DNA of 64,000 nucleotides from Cellulomonas cellasea (GCF_030372105.1 NZ_JAUDBQ010000016.1:47491-111490); one strand, 5' to 3'. Shown: positions 8,874 through 17,635, counted from the first letter of the stretch. Numbers and translations are program-made. The notes: a model not told the origin generated them from the letters alone.

Positions 8874-10058
8874 ATGTCGCAAGATCCCCACCCGCCCGGC
8901 CCTGGCCCCGAGGCTCCGGCCCTGCCCGGCGACCTGCTCGCGAGCCTGGGCGCAGGCGCCGGAGACGTGGCCGATCGGGTGCTCGCCGCCCTGCTCGGCT
9001 CCCAGGAGCTGCACGCGCTCTACGCGGGCGACCGCCTCGGTTGGTACCGGTCGCTCGCGGAGCATGGCGCGTCCACGGCCGAGGAGCTCGCGCGGCGCAC
9101 CGGCACCGACGCCCGGTACACCCGCGAATGGCTCGAGCACCAGGCGGCGGTCGGCTACCTCACGGTCGAGGCCACCCCTGTCGCCGCGCCGGGCGCGGAG
9201 CCTGCCGCCGAGGCGGACGCGCGCCGCTTCGCCCTGACCCCGGGCGCGCAGGAGGTGCTCACCGACATGGCCTCGTTGGCCTACCTGGCGCCCTTCGGGC
9301 GGCTGGCCGCAGCCTCCTGGCGGGTGATCGACGAGACCGTCGAGGCCTACCGCACCGGCACGGGCGTCAGCTGGGCGCGCCTGGGCGCCGACGCGCGGGA
9401 AGCCCAGGCCGCTCTCAACCGCCCGTTCTTCCTGCGCCAGCTCGCCCAGGAGGTCGTGCCCCAGCTCCCCGCGCTCGCGGCGCTGCTCGCGGACGGCGCC
9501 CGCGTCGCGGACATCGGGTGCGGCGAGGGCTGGTCGTCGATCGCGTTCGCGCTCGGGTTCCCCACCGCGCGGGTGGACGGCATCGACCTGGACGGGCCGT
9601 CAGTGGCGGCCGCCCACGGGCACGCGCGGCAGGCGGGCGTGGGGGACAGGGTGCGGTTCGTCGAGGCGGACGCCGCGGGGTACGCGGACGCTGGCCCCGG
9701 CCACGCCGGCGCCTACGACGTGGTGACCGCCTTCGAGTGCGTGCACGACCTGCGCGACCCGGTGGGCGTGCTGCGCGGCATGCGGGCGCTCGCGGACCCA
9801 CAGGGGTACGTGCTCGTCGTCGACGAGCGCACCGAGCCGGCGTTCAGCGCGCCCGCCGGTGTCGCGGAGCGGCTGTTCTACGGCTACTCGCTCACGGTGT
9901 GCCTGCCCGACGCGCTCGCCGAGGCGCCCAGCGCGGGCACCGGGACCGTGATGCGGCCCGACGTGCTGGCCGGGTACGCGCACGCGGCGGGGTTCGACGA
10001 CGTCGAGGTGCTAGGCGTCGAGCACGACACCTTCCGGTTCTACCGGTTGGTGCTCTGA
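8874..10058 (+). CDS. Class I SAM-dependent methyltransferase with N-terminal winged helix
   Basis: The 394-residue protein has an N-terminal winged-helix/dimerisation region (about 20-120; HGASTAEELARRTGTDARYTREWLEHQAA). A Rossmann-type methyltransferase follows, with motif I VADIGCGEGWSS near residue 207 and an acidic loop GIDLD. This architecture is common in actinobacterial S-methyltransferase-like and O-methyltransferase-like proteins; the acceptor is unknown. ATG 8874 follows GGAGG at 8863-8867. The 15-bp tandem repeat at 10071 lies in the same frame just past the stop codon. Confidence 0.85.
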   Translation: MSQDPHPPGPGPEAPALPGDLLASLGAGAGDVADRVLAALLGSQELHALYAGDRLGWYRSLAEHGASTAEELARRTGTDARYTREWLEHQAAVGYLTVEATPVAAPGAEPAAEADARRFALTPGAQEVLTDMASLAYLAPFGRLAAASWRVIDETVEAYRTGTGVSWARLGADAREAQAALNRPFFLRQLAQEVVPQLPALAALLADGARVADIGCGEGWSSIAFALGFPTARVDGIDLDGPSVAAAHGHARQAGVGDRVRFVEADAAGYADAGPGHAGAYDVVTAFECVHDLRDPVGVLRGMRALADPQGYVLVVDERTEPAFSAPAGVAERLFYGYSLTVCLPDALAEAPSAGTGTVMRPDVLAGYAHAAGFDDVEVLGVEHDTFRFYRLVL

Positions 10059-10070
10059 CGCCTCGCTCCA

Positions 10071-10161
10071 GTGGCATCCGGGCCGGTGGCATCCGCTCCA
10101 GTGGCATCCGGGCCGGTGGCATCCGGGCCGGTGGCATCGCGGTCCGGTGGCGTCGCGGTTG
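10071..10161. repeat. 15-bp tandem repeat, six units, convergent intergenic
   Basis: Units of GTGGCATCCGGGCCG start at 10071, 10086, 10101 and 10116, followed by diverged units at 10131 (16 bp) and 10147. The array fills the gap between the methyltransferase stop (10058) and the YbaK stop (10166). Head-to-tail copies with no spacers rule out CRISPR. It could arise by slippage; no hairpin is evident. Confidence 0.9.
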
Positions 10162-10165
10162 GGAC

Positions 10166-10738
10166 TCAGGGCAGCGCGAGCCCGTCCACGACCTCGGCGC
10201 CCGGCGCGGTGGCGAGCAGGGCGCCCGGCAGGGCCAGCTTCGAGCGGCGCAGGCCGCTGCCGATGATCACCGGGTCGCCCGCCGGGTCCGGCGCGGCCAC
10301 CCGGGCGTCCACCAGCACGCGGTACCCGTCGGGCAGGCCGATCGGGGTGATCCCGCCGTACTCCATGCCCGACTCCTGCGTGGCGCGGTCCATCGGCAGG
10401 AATGACGCCTTGCGGACGTCCAGCAGCCGCTTGACCGCGTTGTTCACGTCGGCCCGGGTCGTGGCGCGCACGACGGCCGCGGCGATGCGCTCCGCGCCCT
10501 CGCGGCGGCCCGCGACGAGCACGCAGTTGACCGACGCGGACAGCGGCAGGCCATGCGCCTCCGTCATCGCGGCGGTGTCGGCGAGGTCGGGGTCGATCTC
10601 GGCGACGACCACGGACTCGGCGACGGATGGCTCCACGGCCGCCCAGCCGCTGAGCGCGGCGAACGTGGGCTCGGCCAGCAGCTCGGGGTGGTCGAGGGCG
10701 CGCAGCCAGGTCAGGGTCCCGAGGGTCGTCACGGTCAT
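10166..10738 (-). CDS. YbaK/EbsC-family aminoacyl-tRNA deacylase-like protein
   Basis: This is a 190-residue single-domain YbaK/ProX-type protein. The family clears mischarged tRNA (for example Cys-tRNA-Pro) in trans. Conserved features include ASVNCVLVAGRR, an Asn-Lys motif in RADVNNAVKRLLDVRKASFL, and the glycine-rich segment GMEYGGITPIGLP. ATG 10738 (MTVTTLGTL) is chosen over an upstream start that would add Arg/Pro-rich sequence. It lies downstream of the PEBP and SulP genes on the same strand with a 69-bp gap. Confidence 0.85.
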   Translation of the reverse strand: MTVTTLGTLTWLRALDHPELLAEPTFAALSGWAAVEPSVAESVVVAEIDPDLADTAAMTEAHGLPLSASVNCVLVAGRREGAERIAAAVVRATTRADVNNAVKRLLDVRKASFLPMDRATQESGMEYGGITPIGLPDGYRVLVDARVAAPDPAGDPVIIGSGLRRSKLALPGALLATAPGAEVVDGLALP

Positions 10739-10807
10739 GAGGGCGAGGCTAGCGAGGGGCCTGGCGGGCTGGCGTGGCCGTCCGGCCCGCGTCACGGCGG
10801 AGCGCGG

Positions 10808-11347
10808 TCAGCGCTGGGCGGTGCCCATCAGGACCCCGCGGGCCAGCGTGTGCCGCACTGCCGCGAGGGAGACGGCGCCGGGCATCGCGCCCACCGTCAC
10901 CCCCAGGCGCTCCACATCCAACGCGTGCACCGCGATGTAGTACCGGTGCGGGCGGTCGCCGTGGGGCGGCCCGGCCCCCTCGTATCCCGCGAGCCCGTGG
11001 TCGCCGCGCACATGGAAGGCGCCAGGCGGCAGCCGGTTCCCCTCGGGGGTCCCGACGCCGTGCGCCAGCGACGTCGTGGTGACGGGCACGTCGACCAGCA
11101 CCCAGTGCCAGAACCCGGAGGCGCCCGGCGCGTCGGGGTCGAAGACGTTGACCAGGAACGAGCGCGTCTGGGCGGGGAAGCCGGACCAGCTCAACTGCGG
11201 CGAGGCGTTGCCGCCCGGTGGCGCCTGCACCGAGTCCGGCAGCGGCTCGCCGTGGCGCACGTCCTCGCTGACGAGGTCGAACGACGCGACGTGCGGGAGC
11301 ATCGCGTACGGCTCAGGGGCCAACGGGCGGGTCAGTGAGACGGCCAT
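10808..11347 (-). CDS. PEBP-family protein (YbhB/YbcL-like)
   Basis: The 179-residue phosphatidylethanolamine-binding-protein homologue has the ligand-pocket motifs SPQLSWSGFP, DPDAPGASGFWHWVLVDVP (the DPDxP and GxxHW signatures) and the C-terminal HRYYIAVHALD. There is no signal peptide, so it is cytosolic. Bacterial PEBPs have no firmly established general role. It sits 52 bp downstream of the SulP gene and may be in the same transcript. Confidence 0.9.
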   Translation of the reverse strand: MAVSLTRPLAPEPYAMLPHVASFDLVSEDVRHGEPLPDSVQAPPGGNASPQLSWSGFPAQTRSFLVNVFDPDAPGASGFWHWVLVDVPVTTTSLAHGVGTPEGNRLPPGAFHVRGDHGLAGYEGAGPPHGDRPHRYYIAVHALDVERLGVTVGAMPGAVSLAAVRHTLARGVLMGTAQR

Positions 11348-11399
11348 GAAGACCTCCGCGCGGGTCGGGGTCGGCTCGGCTCCCCGGCCGACCCCTCCA

Positions 11400-13145
11400 T
11401 CATGCGCGGGGGTGTGGCCCGGCGCCTGTGGGGAGCCGGTCGCCGCCGCCGCGGCGCACATGCGAGCGGGCATGCTCGATCGCGTCGTCCAGGTCGGCGA
11501 ACAGGTGGTGCTCGTGCTGCAGCTCCTCGAGCACCCCGACGGACTCCACGAGGCGCCGGTGCTCGGGACGCAGGCCCTTGAGCAGCACCACGATGCCGCG
11601 GCGCCGCAGGTCCGCGACGACCTCGGCGAGGGCGTTCGCCCCGCTCGTGTCCAGGACGTTGATCGAGGAGAGGCGCAGCACCACGACGCGCACGTCGGCG
11701 ACCTGCGCCAGCTCGTCGAGGAAACGGCGCACGTCCGCGAAGAACAGCGCGCCGTCGATCCGGTACAGCGCGATGTGCTCGTTCAGCAGCGCGTGCTCCT
11801 CGGCCAGGCCCACGGCCTCCGTGTCGGAGGCGGGGATCTGCTCGCGGTGCAGGCCGCTGGCCCGGGCCACGGCGCGCAGGGCGAGCACCGCGGCGACGGC
11901 GATCCCGATCTCGACGGCCATCACCAGGTCGAACACGATCGTGGCGCCCAGCGTCAGCACGAAGACCAGCGCGCCGGACCGGCCCGATCGGCAGATCGAG
12001 CGGGCCGTCGGCAAGTCGATCATCCGGGCCGCCGTGACCAGCAGAACGCCCGCGAGCGCCGAGAGCGGGATCCGCGCGACCCACGGCGCGGCCGCGTAGA
12101 CGATCACCGCGAGCACCCCCGCGTGCAGCAGCGCGGACATCCGGGTGCGGGCGCCGGCGCGCACGTTCACAGCGGTGCGGGCGATGGCGCCGGTCGCGGG
12201 CATGCCGCCGAACAGGCCGGAGGCGACGTTCGCCAGCCCCTGGCCCACGAGCTCGCGGTTGGGCTGGGTGCGGGGGATGTCGTCGGCCATCCCGTCGGCC
12301 ACGCGCGCGGACAGGAGCGACTCGAGGGCGGCGAGCGCGGCCACGGCCAACGCCGCCGAGAACAGCGCGGAGGTGGTCTCGACGCTCGCTATCGGCACCG
12401 AGGGGGCGGGCAGGGAGGACGGGAGCGCGCCGATCCGGTCCACGCCCAGGCCCGTGAGCTCGACCAGCAGCGTCGCGGCCACCACGGCGACGAGGGAGGC
12501 GGGCAGGGTGCGGTTGACCCGCGGCAGCAGCGTCATGATCGCGATGACGAGCGCGACGACGCCGAGCGCGGGCAGCGCCGCGAGCCAGTCGACCTGGCCC
12601 AGGGTGCGCAGCGCGACGAGGGCCGCGTTCTCCCCGGCGGCCTTGGGGGTGTCCAGGGCCAGCGGGACCTGCTGCAGGGCGATGACGACGCCGATGCCCA
12701 GGGTGAACCCCTCGACCACGGGCCAGGGGATGTAGGCGACGAGCCGCCCGAGGCCCACGAGGCCGCCCAGGATGACCAGGCCGCCGGCCATGATCGAGAC
12801 CACCGCGACGGACTCGGGGCCGTAGCGGGCCACGATGGGGATGAGCACGACTGTCATCGCGCCGGTGGGCCCGGAGACCTGCAGCTGGGAGCCGCCGAAC
12901 ACGGCCGCGACGGCGCCGGCGACGACGGCGGTGACGAGGCCCGCGGTGGCGCCCAGGCCGGAGGTGACCCCGAACCCGAGGGCGAGCGGCAAGGCGACGA
13001 TGGCGACGGTGAGGCCGGCGACGGCGTCGGCGCGCCAGGAGCCGCGCAGCCCCGCGTAGTCGGAGCGGCGGGGGAGGGTGCGGCGCGCGAGCAGGGCCGC
13101 TGTGGCGCGCCAGTCGACCCGCGCCAGGAATGCCGGGGCGCTCAT
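11400..13145 (-). CDS. SulP-family anion transporter with C-terminal STAS domain
   Basis: The 581-residue SLC26/SulP protein has a membrane domain at about residues 35-415 with the family features AVAGLTVAIVALPLALGFGV and the signature-like VSGPTGAMTVVL. A cytosolic STAS domain follows at about 440-555 (VRVVVLRLSSINVLDTSGANALAEV). The likely substrate is sulfate or bicarbonate, not decidable here. Its ATG overlaps the stop of the upstream ArsR gene (13142-13145), so both come from one mRNA and share the operator at 13518. The His-rich tail (QHEHHLFAD) is a minor oddity. Confidence 0.9.
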   Translation of the reverse strand: MSAPAFLARVDWRATAALLARRTLPRRSDYAGLRGSWRADAVAGLTVAIVALPLALGFGVTSGLGATAGLVTAVVAGAVAAVFGGSQLQVSGPTGAMTVVLIPIVARYGPESVAVVSIMAGGLVILGGLVGLGRLVAYIPWPVVEGFTLGIGVVIALQQVPLALDTPKAAGENAALVALRTLGQVDWLAALPALGVVALVIAIMTLLPRVNRTLPASLVAVVAATLLVELTGLGVDRIGALPSSLPAPSVPIASVETTSALFSAALAVAALAALESLLSARVADGMADDIPRTQPNRELVGQGLANVASGLFGGMPATGAIARTAVNVRAGARTRMSALLHAGVLAVIVYAAAPWVARIPLSALAGVLLVTAARMIDLPTARSICRSGRSGALVFVLTLGATIVFDLVMAVEIGIAVAAVLALRAVARASGLHREQIPASDTEAVGLAEEHALLNEHIALYRIDGALFFADVRRFLDELAQVADVRVVVLRLSSINVLDTSGANALAEVVADLRRRGIVVLLKGLRPEHRRLVESVGVLEELQHEHHLFADLDDAIEHARSHVRRGGGDRLPTGAGPHPRA

Positions 13146-13498
13146 GGCCGCTCCTCGCGTTCGAGGTCGGCGAGCGCGGACTTCGCGCCGGCGAGGGTGT
13201 CGAGCAGCACGGTGCGGGCGGCGGCGAGCATCTGGGCCACCGCGGGGTGGGCGAGCGTGTAGTGCACGGCGTTGCCCTCTCGCCGCGCGGTGACGACTCC
13301 GGCGCGGCGCAGCACGGCCAGGTGCTGGGACAGGTGGGAGGCCTCGATCCCGATCTCGGCGAGCAGCTCGCTGACCTGGCGGGGCTGCTCGGCGAGCAGT
13401 TCCAGCGTGCGGATGCGCACGGGGTGGGCGAGGGCCTTGAACAGCTCGGCCTTGAACTCGTGGACGGGCCGGTCGACGCCCGGCGGGGGAAGGGGCAC
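13142..13498 (-). CDS. ArsR/SmtB-family transcriptional regulator
   Basis: This is a 118-residue winged-helix repressor with the ArsR core KALAHPVRIRTLELLAEQPRQVSELLAEIGIEASHLSQHLAVLRRAGVVTARREGNAVHY. The alpha3 metal motif ELCVCDL is replaced by QVSELLAEIG, so it is not a canonical arsenic or cadmium sensor. It is co-transcribed with the SulP transporter by a 4-bp overlap, as in other actinobacterial ArsR-SulP pairs. A palindrome 20 bp before its start is the likely autoregulatory operator. Confidence 0.9.
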   Translation of the reverse strand: MPLPPPGVDRPVHEFKAELFKALAHPVRIRTLELLAEQPRQVSELLAEIGIEASHLSQHLAVLRRAGVVTARREGNAVHYTLAHPAVAQMLAAARTVLLDTLAGAKSALADLEREERP

Positions 13499-13517
13499 AG
13501 CTCTCCGATCACACGAC

Positions 13518-13533
13518 TTGATGGATTCATCAA
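13518..13533. promoter_or_regulatory. ArsR operator candidate
   Basis: TTGATG (13518-13523) and CATCAA (13528-13533) form a perfect inverted repeat around GATT. It lies 20 bp upstream of the arsR start and between arsR and the imuA promoter. Its size and AT content resemble ArsR-family operators. The site is about 38 bp from the imuA -35 box on the other strand. Confidence 0.55.
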
Positions 13534-13570
13534 TCCGTTGAGCGATCGTACGCCGTCTGGGGGCGCTCGA

Positions 13571-13623
13571 TTGACAGCCGCTCAGATGTCAGCGTGTACT
13601 GGCATGATCGAACAGGTGTTCGA
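13571..13623 (+). promoter_or_regulatory. SOS promoter of imuA-imuB with LexA box
   Basis: A -35 TTGACA (13571-13576), an 18-bp spacer and a -10 TGTACT (13595-13600) are followed 7 bp later by a perfect Cheo/LexA box, TCGAAC-AGGT-GTTCGA (13608-13623). LexA bound there would block the start site. The same layout precedes dnaE2 at 17714-17766, with the string CAGCGTGTACTGG shared exactly. The LexA motif is established for Gram-positive and actinobacterial SOS genes; the promoter assignment is by match. Confidence 0.88.
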
Positions 13624-13667
13624 GATCTGTTCGATTTCGAGATGTGCTCGATAGGGAAGGGCGGGGC

Positions 13668-14621
13668 ATGGAGACGGCGGTGCTGAGCCGGGAGGAGCGT
13701 GCGGCCCGTGCCCGCGCGGCGCTGGCCCACGCCGAGCAGCGGACCGGGGCGCGCCCCCTCGTGCTCCCCGGCGGGGAAGCCGTCCCCCGGCCGGCCGGGC
13801 CGGGGGCCAGTGGCATGGCGGAGGCGGACGTGGGGCCTCGGGGCGGCGCGGAGCCCTTCAATGGCGCGGAGCCTTTCAACGGCGCGGAGCCTTTCCTCGG
13901 CGCCGTGCTCTTCAGCGGTGCGGAGTCCGGCAGTGCGGAGGCCCGCCCCGTGGCCCCGGCCGAGGCGCCCCAGCGCTCGCTGCTCCTGAGCGAGCGGCCC
14001 TCATTGCCCGTTCCCGACGAGCTCGCGCCCCTGCTGCCCGACGGGCTGCGCCGGGGCAGCGCCCTGGCGGTCATCGGCTCCACCTCGCTGCTGCTCACCC
14101 TGCTCGCCCACGCGTGCGCCGAGGGCGCCTGGGCGGCCGTCGTCGGGCAGCCGAGCGTGGGCCTGCTCGCCGCGGCGCAGGCGGGGGTGGCCCTGGAGCG
14201 CCTCGCGCTGGTGCCCCGCCCCGGCCTCGACGCGCCGAGTGTGGTGGCCGCCCTGGTCGACGGCCTCGACGTCGTGCTCGTCGGGCCCGGCGCGGTGCTC
14301 GCCGACAGCGACCGGCGACGGCTCACAGCGCGCGCCCGCGACCGGGGGGCCGTGCTGCTCTCGAGCGTGGCGTGGCCGGGGGCGAACGTCGTCTTGACCG
14401 CCGCCAGCGAGCGGTGGAGCGGCGCCGAGGACGGCGCCGGGAGGCTGCGCGCGCATGACCTGCGCGTCACCCGCAGTGGACGTGGTGGCGCCGGCGTCCC
14501 GCAGAGCATCGGCCTGACACTCCCACTCGGCAGGTCGGCGGGCAGGCCCCCGCCCGTCCCGGGCGCTGGGCGAGGGCGTGGGGCGGCACGGGGGCCTGCG
14601 CCGCTGCGGTTGGTCGGATGA
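13668..14621 (+). CDS. imuA: ImuA-type (SulA-like/RecA-fold) mutasome accessory protein
   Basis: This 317-residue protein is translationally coupled to imuB (4-bp ATGA overlap) and lies behind a LexA box, the setting of the imuA' gene in actinobacterial mutasomes. Its core (about 115-275) resembles a reduced RecA fold: LPDGLRRGSALAVIGSTSLLLTLLA in the P-loop position without a complete Walker A, then VVGQPSVGLLAAAQAGVALERLALVPRPG and LDVVLVGPGAVL. Such proteins bridge ImuB and other factors in translesion synthesis. An N-terminal linker carries five 6-residue repeats (GAEPFN-like, from 13845). ATG 13668 follows a purine-rich GGGAAGGGCGGGG. Confidence 0.82.
   Translation: METAVLSREERAARARAALAHAEQRTGARPLVLPGGEAVPRPAGPGASGMAEADVGPRGGAEPFNGAEPFNGAEPFLGAVLFSGAESGSAEARPVAPAEAPQRSLLLSERPSLPVPDELAPLLPDGLRRGSALAVIGSTSLLLTLLAHACAEGAWAAVVGQPSVGLLAAAQAGVALERLALVPRPGLDAPSVVAALVDGLDVVLVGPGAVLADSDRRRLTARARDRGAVLLSSVAWPGANVVLTAASERWSGAEDGAGRLRAHDLRVTRSGRGGAGVPQSIGLTLPLGRSAGRPPPVPGAGRGRGAARGPAPLRLVG
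13845..13934 (+). repeat. 18-bp tandem repeat inside imuA
   Basis: Five 18-bp units begin at 13845, 13863, 13881, 13899 and 13917 and encode GAEPFN, GAEPFN, GAEPFL, GAVLFS and GAESGS. The units keep frame and fall in the low-complexity linker before the conserved core, so copy-number change would only alter linker length. Confidence 0.85.
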
Positions 14622-16222
14622 GCACGCGCACCACGGTCGTGTGGGTGCCGGATTGGCCGGTCGTGGCCGCCGTGCGCGGCGACGAGGTGGCCCCGCACCT
14701 GCCCGCCGCCGTCCACGACGGGCGGCGTCTCGTCGCCGTCTCCGCCCTCGCCCGCACACAGGGCGTGCGCCGGGGGATGCGCCGTCGGCAGGCGCAGGGC
14801 TGCTGCCCCGAGCTCGTGCTGCTCGCCGCCGACGAGGGGCGTGACGTGCGGCTCTTCGAACCCGTCGCCACAGCGGTCGAGACAGTCGTCGCGGGCATCG
14901 AGGTGGCCCGCGCCGGCCTGCTGCTGCTGCCGGCCGGGGGAGCCAGCCGCTACCACGGCTCGGAGGAGGTGCTCGCGGAGCGGATCGTCACGGCCGTCGC
15001 CCAGCGCACCGGCCACGAGGCCCACGTCGGGACGGCCGACGGGCTGCTCGCCGCGATCCTGGCCGCCCGCGAGGACGCGACGGTGCCACCCGGCGCCTCG
15101 CGTGACTACTTGGCCCCGCGCGGCATGAGCGAGCTCGCCCACGCCGCCGTCCAGGACGGCCTCGACGCCCAGGTGCGCGATCTTGTGGACCTGCTCGGCC
15201 GATTGGGCCTGCGGGTCCTCGGCGACCTCGCCGCCCTGCCCGACGGGGACGTGCAGGCCCGGTTCGGCACGCTCGGCGCCTGGGCGCAGCTGCTCGCGCG
15301 CGGCCACGACGCCCGCCCGCCGGCTCGCCGCCGCCCGGAGACAGACCTCGAGGTGTCCTGCGAGCTCGACCCGCCGGCCCACCGGGTCGACATCGCCACC
15401 TTCATGGGCAGGCGGCTCGCGGAGGAGCTCCACGCGCTGCTCATGGAGCACTCGGTCACCTGCGGGCGCCTCCAGATCACCGCCCGCACCGACGAGGGCG
15501 AGGACCTGGTCCGGGTGTGGCGCACCGACACGGGCGGGCTCGGCGGGCTCACCGCCGCGCGCATCACCGACCGGATCCGCTGGCAGCTCGAGGGGTGGCT
15601 CACGTCGGGCGCGCTGACCCGGGCGCCCCAGGAGCCCGAGGACGCCCACCCGGTGGCCTTGGTGAGCCTGGCCCTGGCCGCGCAGGACGTCGCCCCGGCG
15701 GGCGCCGAGCAGGGCCGGCTGTGGGGCGGGGCCTCGGGCGGCGACCTGCGGGCGCATCGGGCCCTGGACCGGGTGCAGGGGCTCATCGGCGGTGACGGGG
15801 TGCTGACCGCGGCGCTGCAGGGCGGTCGGGACGTGCGCGACCAGGTGTCGCTGCGGCCCTGGGGTGACCAGACCGCCGCCCCGCGCCCCGCCGACCGGCC
15901 GTGGCCTGGGCGGTTGCCCGAGCCCGCGCCGGCCACGGTGCTGCCCGAGCCCGAGCCGGTGGAGGTGCGCACCGCCGCCGGGGAGCCGGTCCGCCTCGAC
16001 GAGCGCTTCGTGATGAGCGGCAACCCCGCGACAGTGCGGGGCTCGCGCGACGGCACGGCCGAGCGTGCGGTGGTGGGGTGGGCGGGCCCATGGCCACTGG
16101 TCGAGCGGTGGTGGGCGCCGGGGGCCCGGCGCCGGGCGCATCTGCAGGTCAGCCTCGCCGACGGCGGCGCGCTGCTGCTCTCCTGGCAGGGGCGCTGGAT
16201 GTGCGAGGGGGCCTACGACTGA
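14618..16222 (+). CDS. imuB: ImuB: Y-family polymerase-like protein lacking catalytic acids
   Basis: The 534-residue Y-family homologue aligns through palm, fingers, thumb and little finger, but the first catalytic Asp pair is absent (VVWVPDWPVVAA) and the S-x-D-E motif is replaced by LLLPAGGASRYHGSE. It is therefore expected to be inactive as a polymerase, as in mycobacterial ImuB, and to act as the hub joining DnaE2 to the sliding clamp. A clamp-binding candidate is Q365-G-R-L-W369; a second weaker one is QVSLRPWG further on. The last ~140 residues are Pro/Arg-rich and end in a conserved WWAPGARRRAHLQVSL segment. It is co-transcribed with imuA. Confidence 0.9.
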   Translation: MSTRTTVVWVPDWPVVAAVRGDEVAPHLPAAVHDGRRLVAVSALARTQGVRRGMRRRQAQGCCPELVLLAADEGRDVRLFEPVATAVETVVAGIEVARAGLLLLPAGGASRYHGSEEVLAERIVTAVAQRTGHEAHVGTADGLLAAILAAREDATVPPGASRDYLAPRGMSELAHAAVQDGLDAQVRDLVDLLGRLGLRVLGDLAALPDGDVQARFGTLGAWAQLLARGHDARPPARRRPETDLEVSCELDPPAHRVDIATFMGRRLAEELHALLMEHSVTCGRLQITARTDEGEDLVRVWRTDTGGLGGLTAARITDRIRWQLEGWLTSGALTRAPQEPEDAHPVALVSLALAAQDVAPAGAEQGRLWGGASGGDLRAHRALDRVQGLIGGDGVLTAALQGGRDVRDQVSLRPWGDQTAAPRPADRPWPGRLPEPAPATVLPEPEPVEVRTAAGEPVRLDERFVMSGNPATVRGSRDGTAERAVVGWAGPWPLVERWWAPGARRRAHLQVSLADGGALLLSWQGRWMCEGAYD

Positions 16223-16354
16223 GCCGCCAGCCCGTGGGGGCGAGCTGTCGACGGCGAACGGCGCCGTGCCCGGGGGAGGTGTGGCGCGCACCCGTCCTGG
16301 GCCCGTGACCTGGCAGTGTGGGCATTCGAGTGACGTGACGAGGAGGTCATCGCT

Positions 16355-17635
16355 GTGCTGCCCCACCTGACCGACCAGGGAGCCGCCCTGGGAACGAGCC
16401 CCCGGCCGGACCCGGCCATGTCGCATCGGATCGCCGACGTCACCGTGACGGTGCGCGACGCCCAGGGGCAGCCGCTGGCGGACGCGCCGGTGGTGGTCGC
16501 CCAGACCGCGCACCGCTTCCTGTTCGGCTGCATCGGGTTCGACCTGATCGACCTCGCGAACAGCGACGGCGAGGCTGGCGAGGCGGACCGGCGGTTGGCC
16601 GACCAGTGGCTCAGCCTCTTCAACGCCGCCACGCTGCCGTTCTACTGGGGGCAGTTCGAGCCGGAACGGGGCCGCCCCGACACCGCACGGCTGCTCCGCG
16701 CGGCCCGCTGGTTCGCCGATCGGGGATGCGCGGTCAAGGGCCACCCGCTGGCCTGGCACTCCGAATGCGCCGACTGGCTGCTCGACCTGCCTACCAGCGA
16801 GGTCGCGGACGTGTTGGACGCCCGCATCCGGCGCGACGTCGCCGACTTCGCGGGGGTGGTCGACACCTGGGACGCGATCAACGAGGTCGTCATCATGCCC
16901 GTGTTCGACAAGGTCCCCAACGCGATGACGCCGCTGTGCCGCGAGCGCGGGCGCATCCCGACCATCCGGCTGGCCTTCGACGCCGCCCGTCAGGCGAACC
17001 CGGCGGCGACCCTGCTGCTCAACGACTTCGACATGTCCACCGCCTTCGAGTGCCTCATCGAGGGCTGCCTCGAGGCGGGCATCGAGATCGACGCCATCGG
17101 GCTGCAGAGCCACATGCACCAGGGGGCCTGGGGCGAGGACCGCACCCTGGAGGTGCTCGACAGGTTCTCCCGCTACGGCCTGCCGCTGCACCTGACCGAG
17201 ACGACCATCCTGTCCGGCGAGCTCATGCCCGCCCACCTCGAGGACCTCAACGACCACCAGGTCGACGAGTGGCCGTCCACTCCGGGGGGCGAGGAGCGCC
17301 AGGCGCGCGAGGTGGCGAGCTACTACCGGACGCTGCTGTCGCACCCGTCGGTGGAGGCCGCCACCTACTGGGGGCTGAGCGACGCGGGGATGTGGCTGGG
17401 GGCGCCCGGCGGCCTCGTGCGGGCCGACGGCACGCCGAAGCCGGCGTATGACGCCCTGCACGGGCTCGTGAAGGGGGAGTGGTGGCATGAGCCGCGCACT
17501 CTGGCCACCGATGCCCATGGACGTGTGAGTGTGCGGGGATTCCTCGGCGACTACAGCATCACCGCAGGCCAGGGCAGCGCGACGGTCACTCTCGACCGGG
17601 CGGGGGTCGCTGGCGCGGAGGTCCGGCTGGGCTGA
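16355..17635 (+). CDS. GH10 endo-xylanase-family protein, apparently intracellular
   Basis: This is a 426-residue family 10 glycoside hydrolase. The acid/base is E177 in TWDAINEV and the nucleophile E282 in LHLTETT, with substrate-site motifs KGHPLAWH and IDAIGLQSHMHQG. There is no signal peptide, so it should act on imported xylo-oligosaccharides or aldouronates rather than polymer. N- and C-terminal extensions (about 20-60 and 385-426) look like small beta-rich segments. GTG 16355 follows AGGAGG at 16341-16346. It sits between imuB and dnaE2, an unexpected place for a carbohydrate enzyme; dnaE2 has its own SOS promoter downstream. Confidence 0.9.
   Translation: MLPHLTDQGAALGTSPRPDPAMSHRIADVTVTVRDAQGQPLADAPVVVAQTAHRFLFGCIGFDLIDLANSDGEAGEADRRLADQWLSLFNAATLPFYWGQFEPERGRPDTARLLRAARWFADRGCAVKGHPLAWHSECADWLLDLPTSEVADVLDARIRRDVADFAGVVDTWDAINEVVIMPVFDKVPNAMTPLCRERGRIPTIRLAFDAARQANPAATLLLNDFDMSTAFECLIEGCLEAGIEIDAIGLQSHMHQGAWGEDRTLEVLDRFSRYGLPLHLTETTILSGELMPAHLEDLNDHQVDEWPSTPGGEERQAREVASYYRTLLSHPSVEAATYWGLSDAGMWLGAPGGLVRADGTPKPAYDALHGLVKGEWWHEPRTLATDAHGRVSVRGFLGDYSITAGQGSATVTLDRAGVAGAEVRLG

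Noticed and set aside
10071..10161. CRISPR array
   Set aside because: The repeats are contiguous 15-bp units with no unique spacers and no cas genes are present.
11076..13262. A plus-strand open frame of 728 codons opposite the SulP and ArsR genes
   Set aside because: Composition is His/Gln/Arg/Gly-rich without domains and mirrors the SulP gene; GC-rich antisense shadow.
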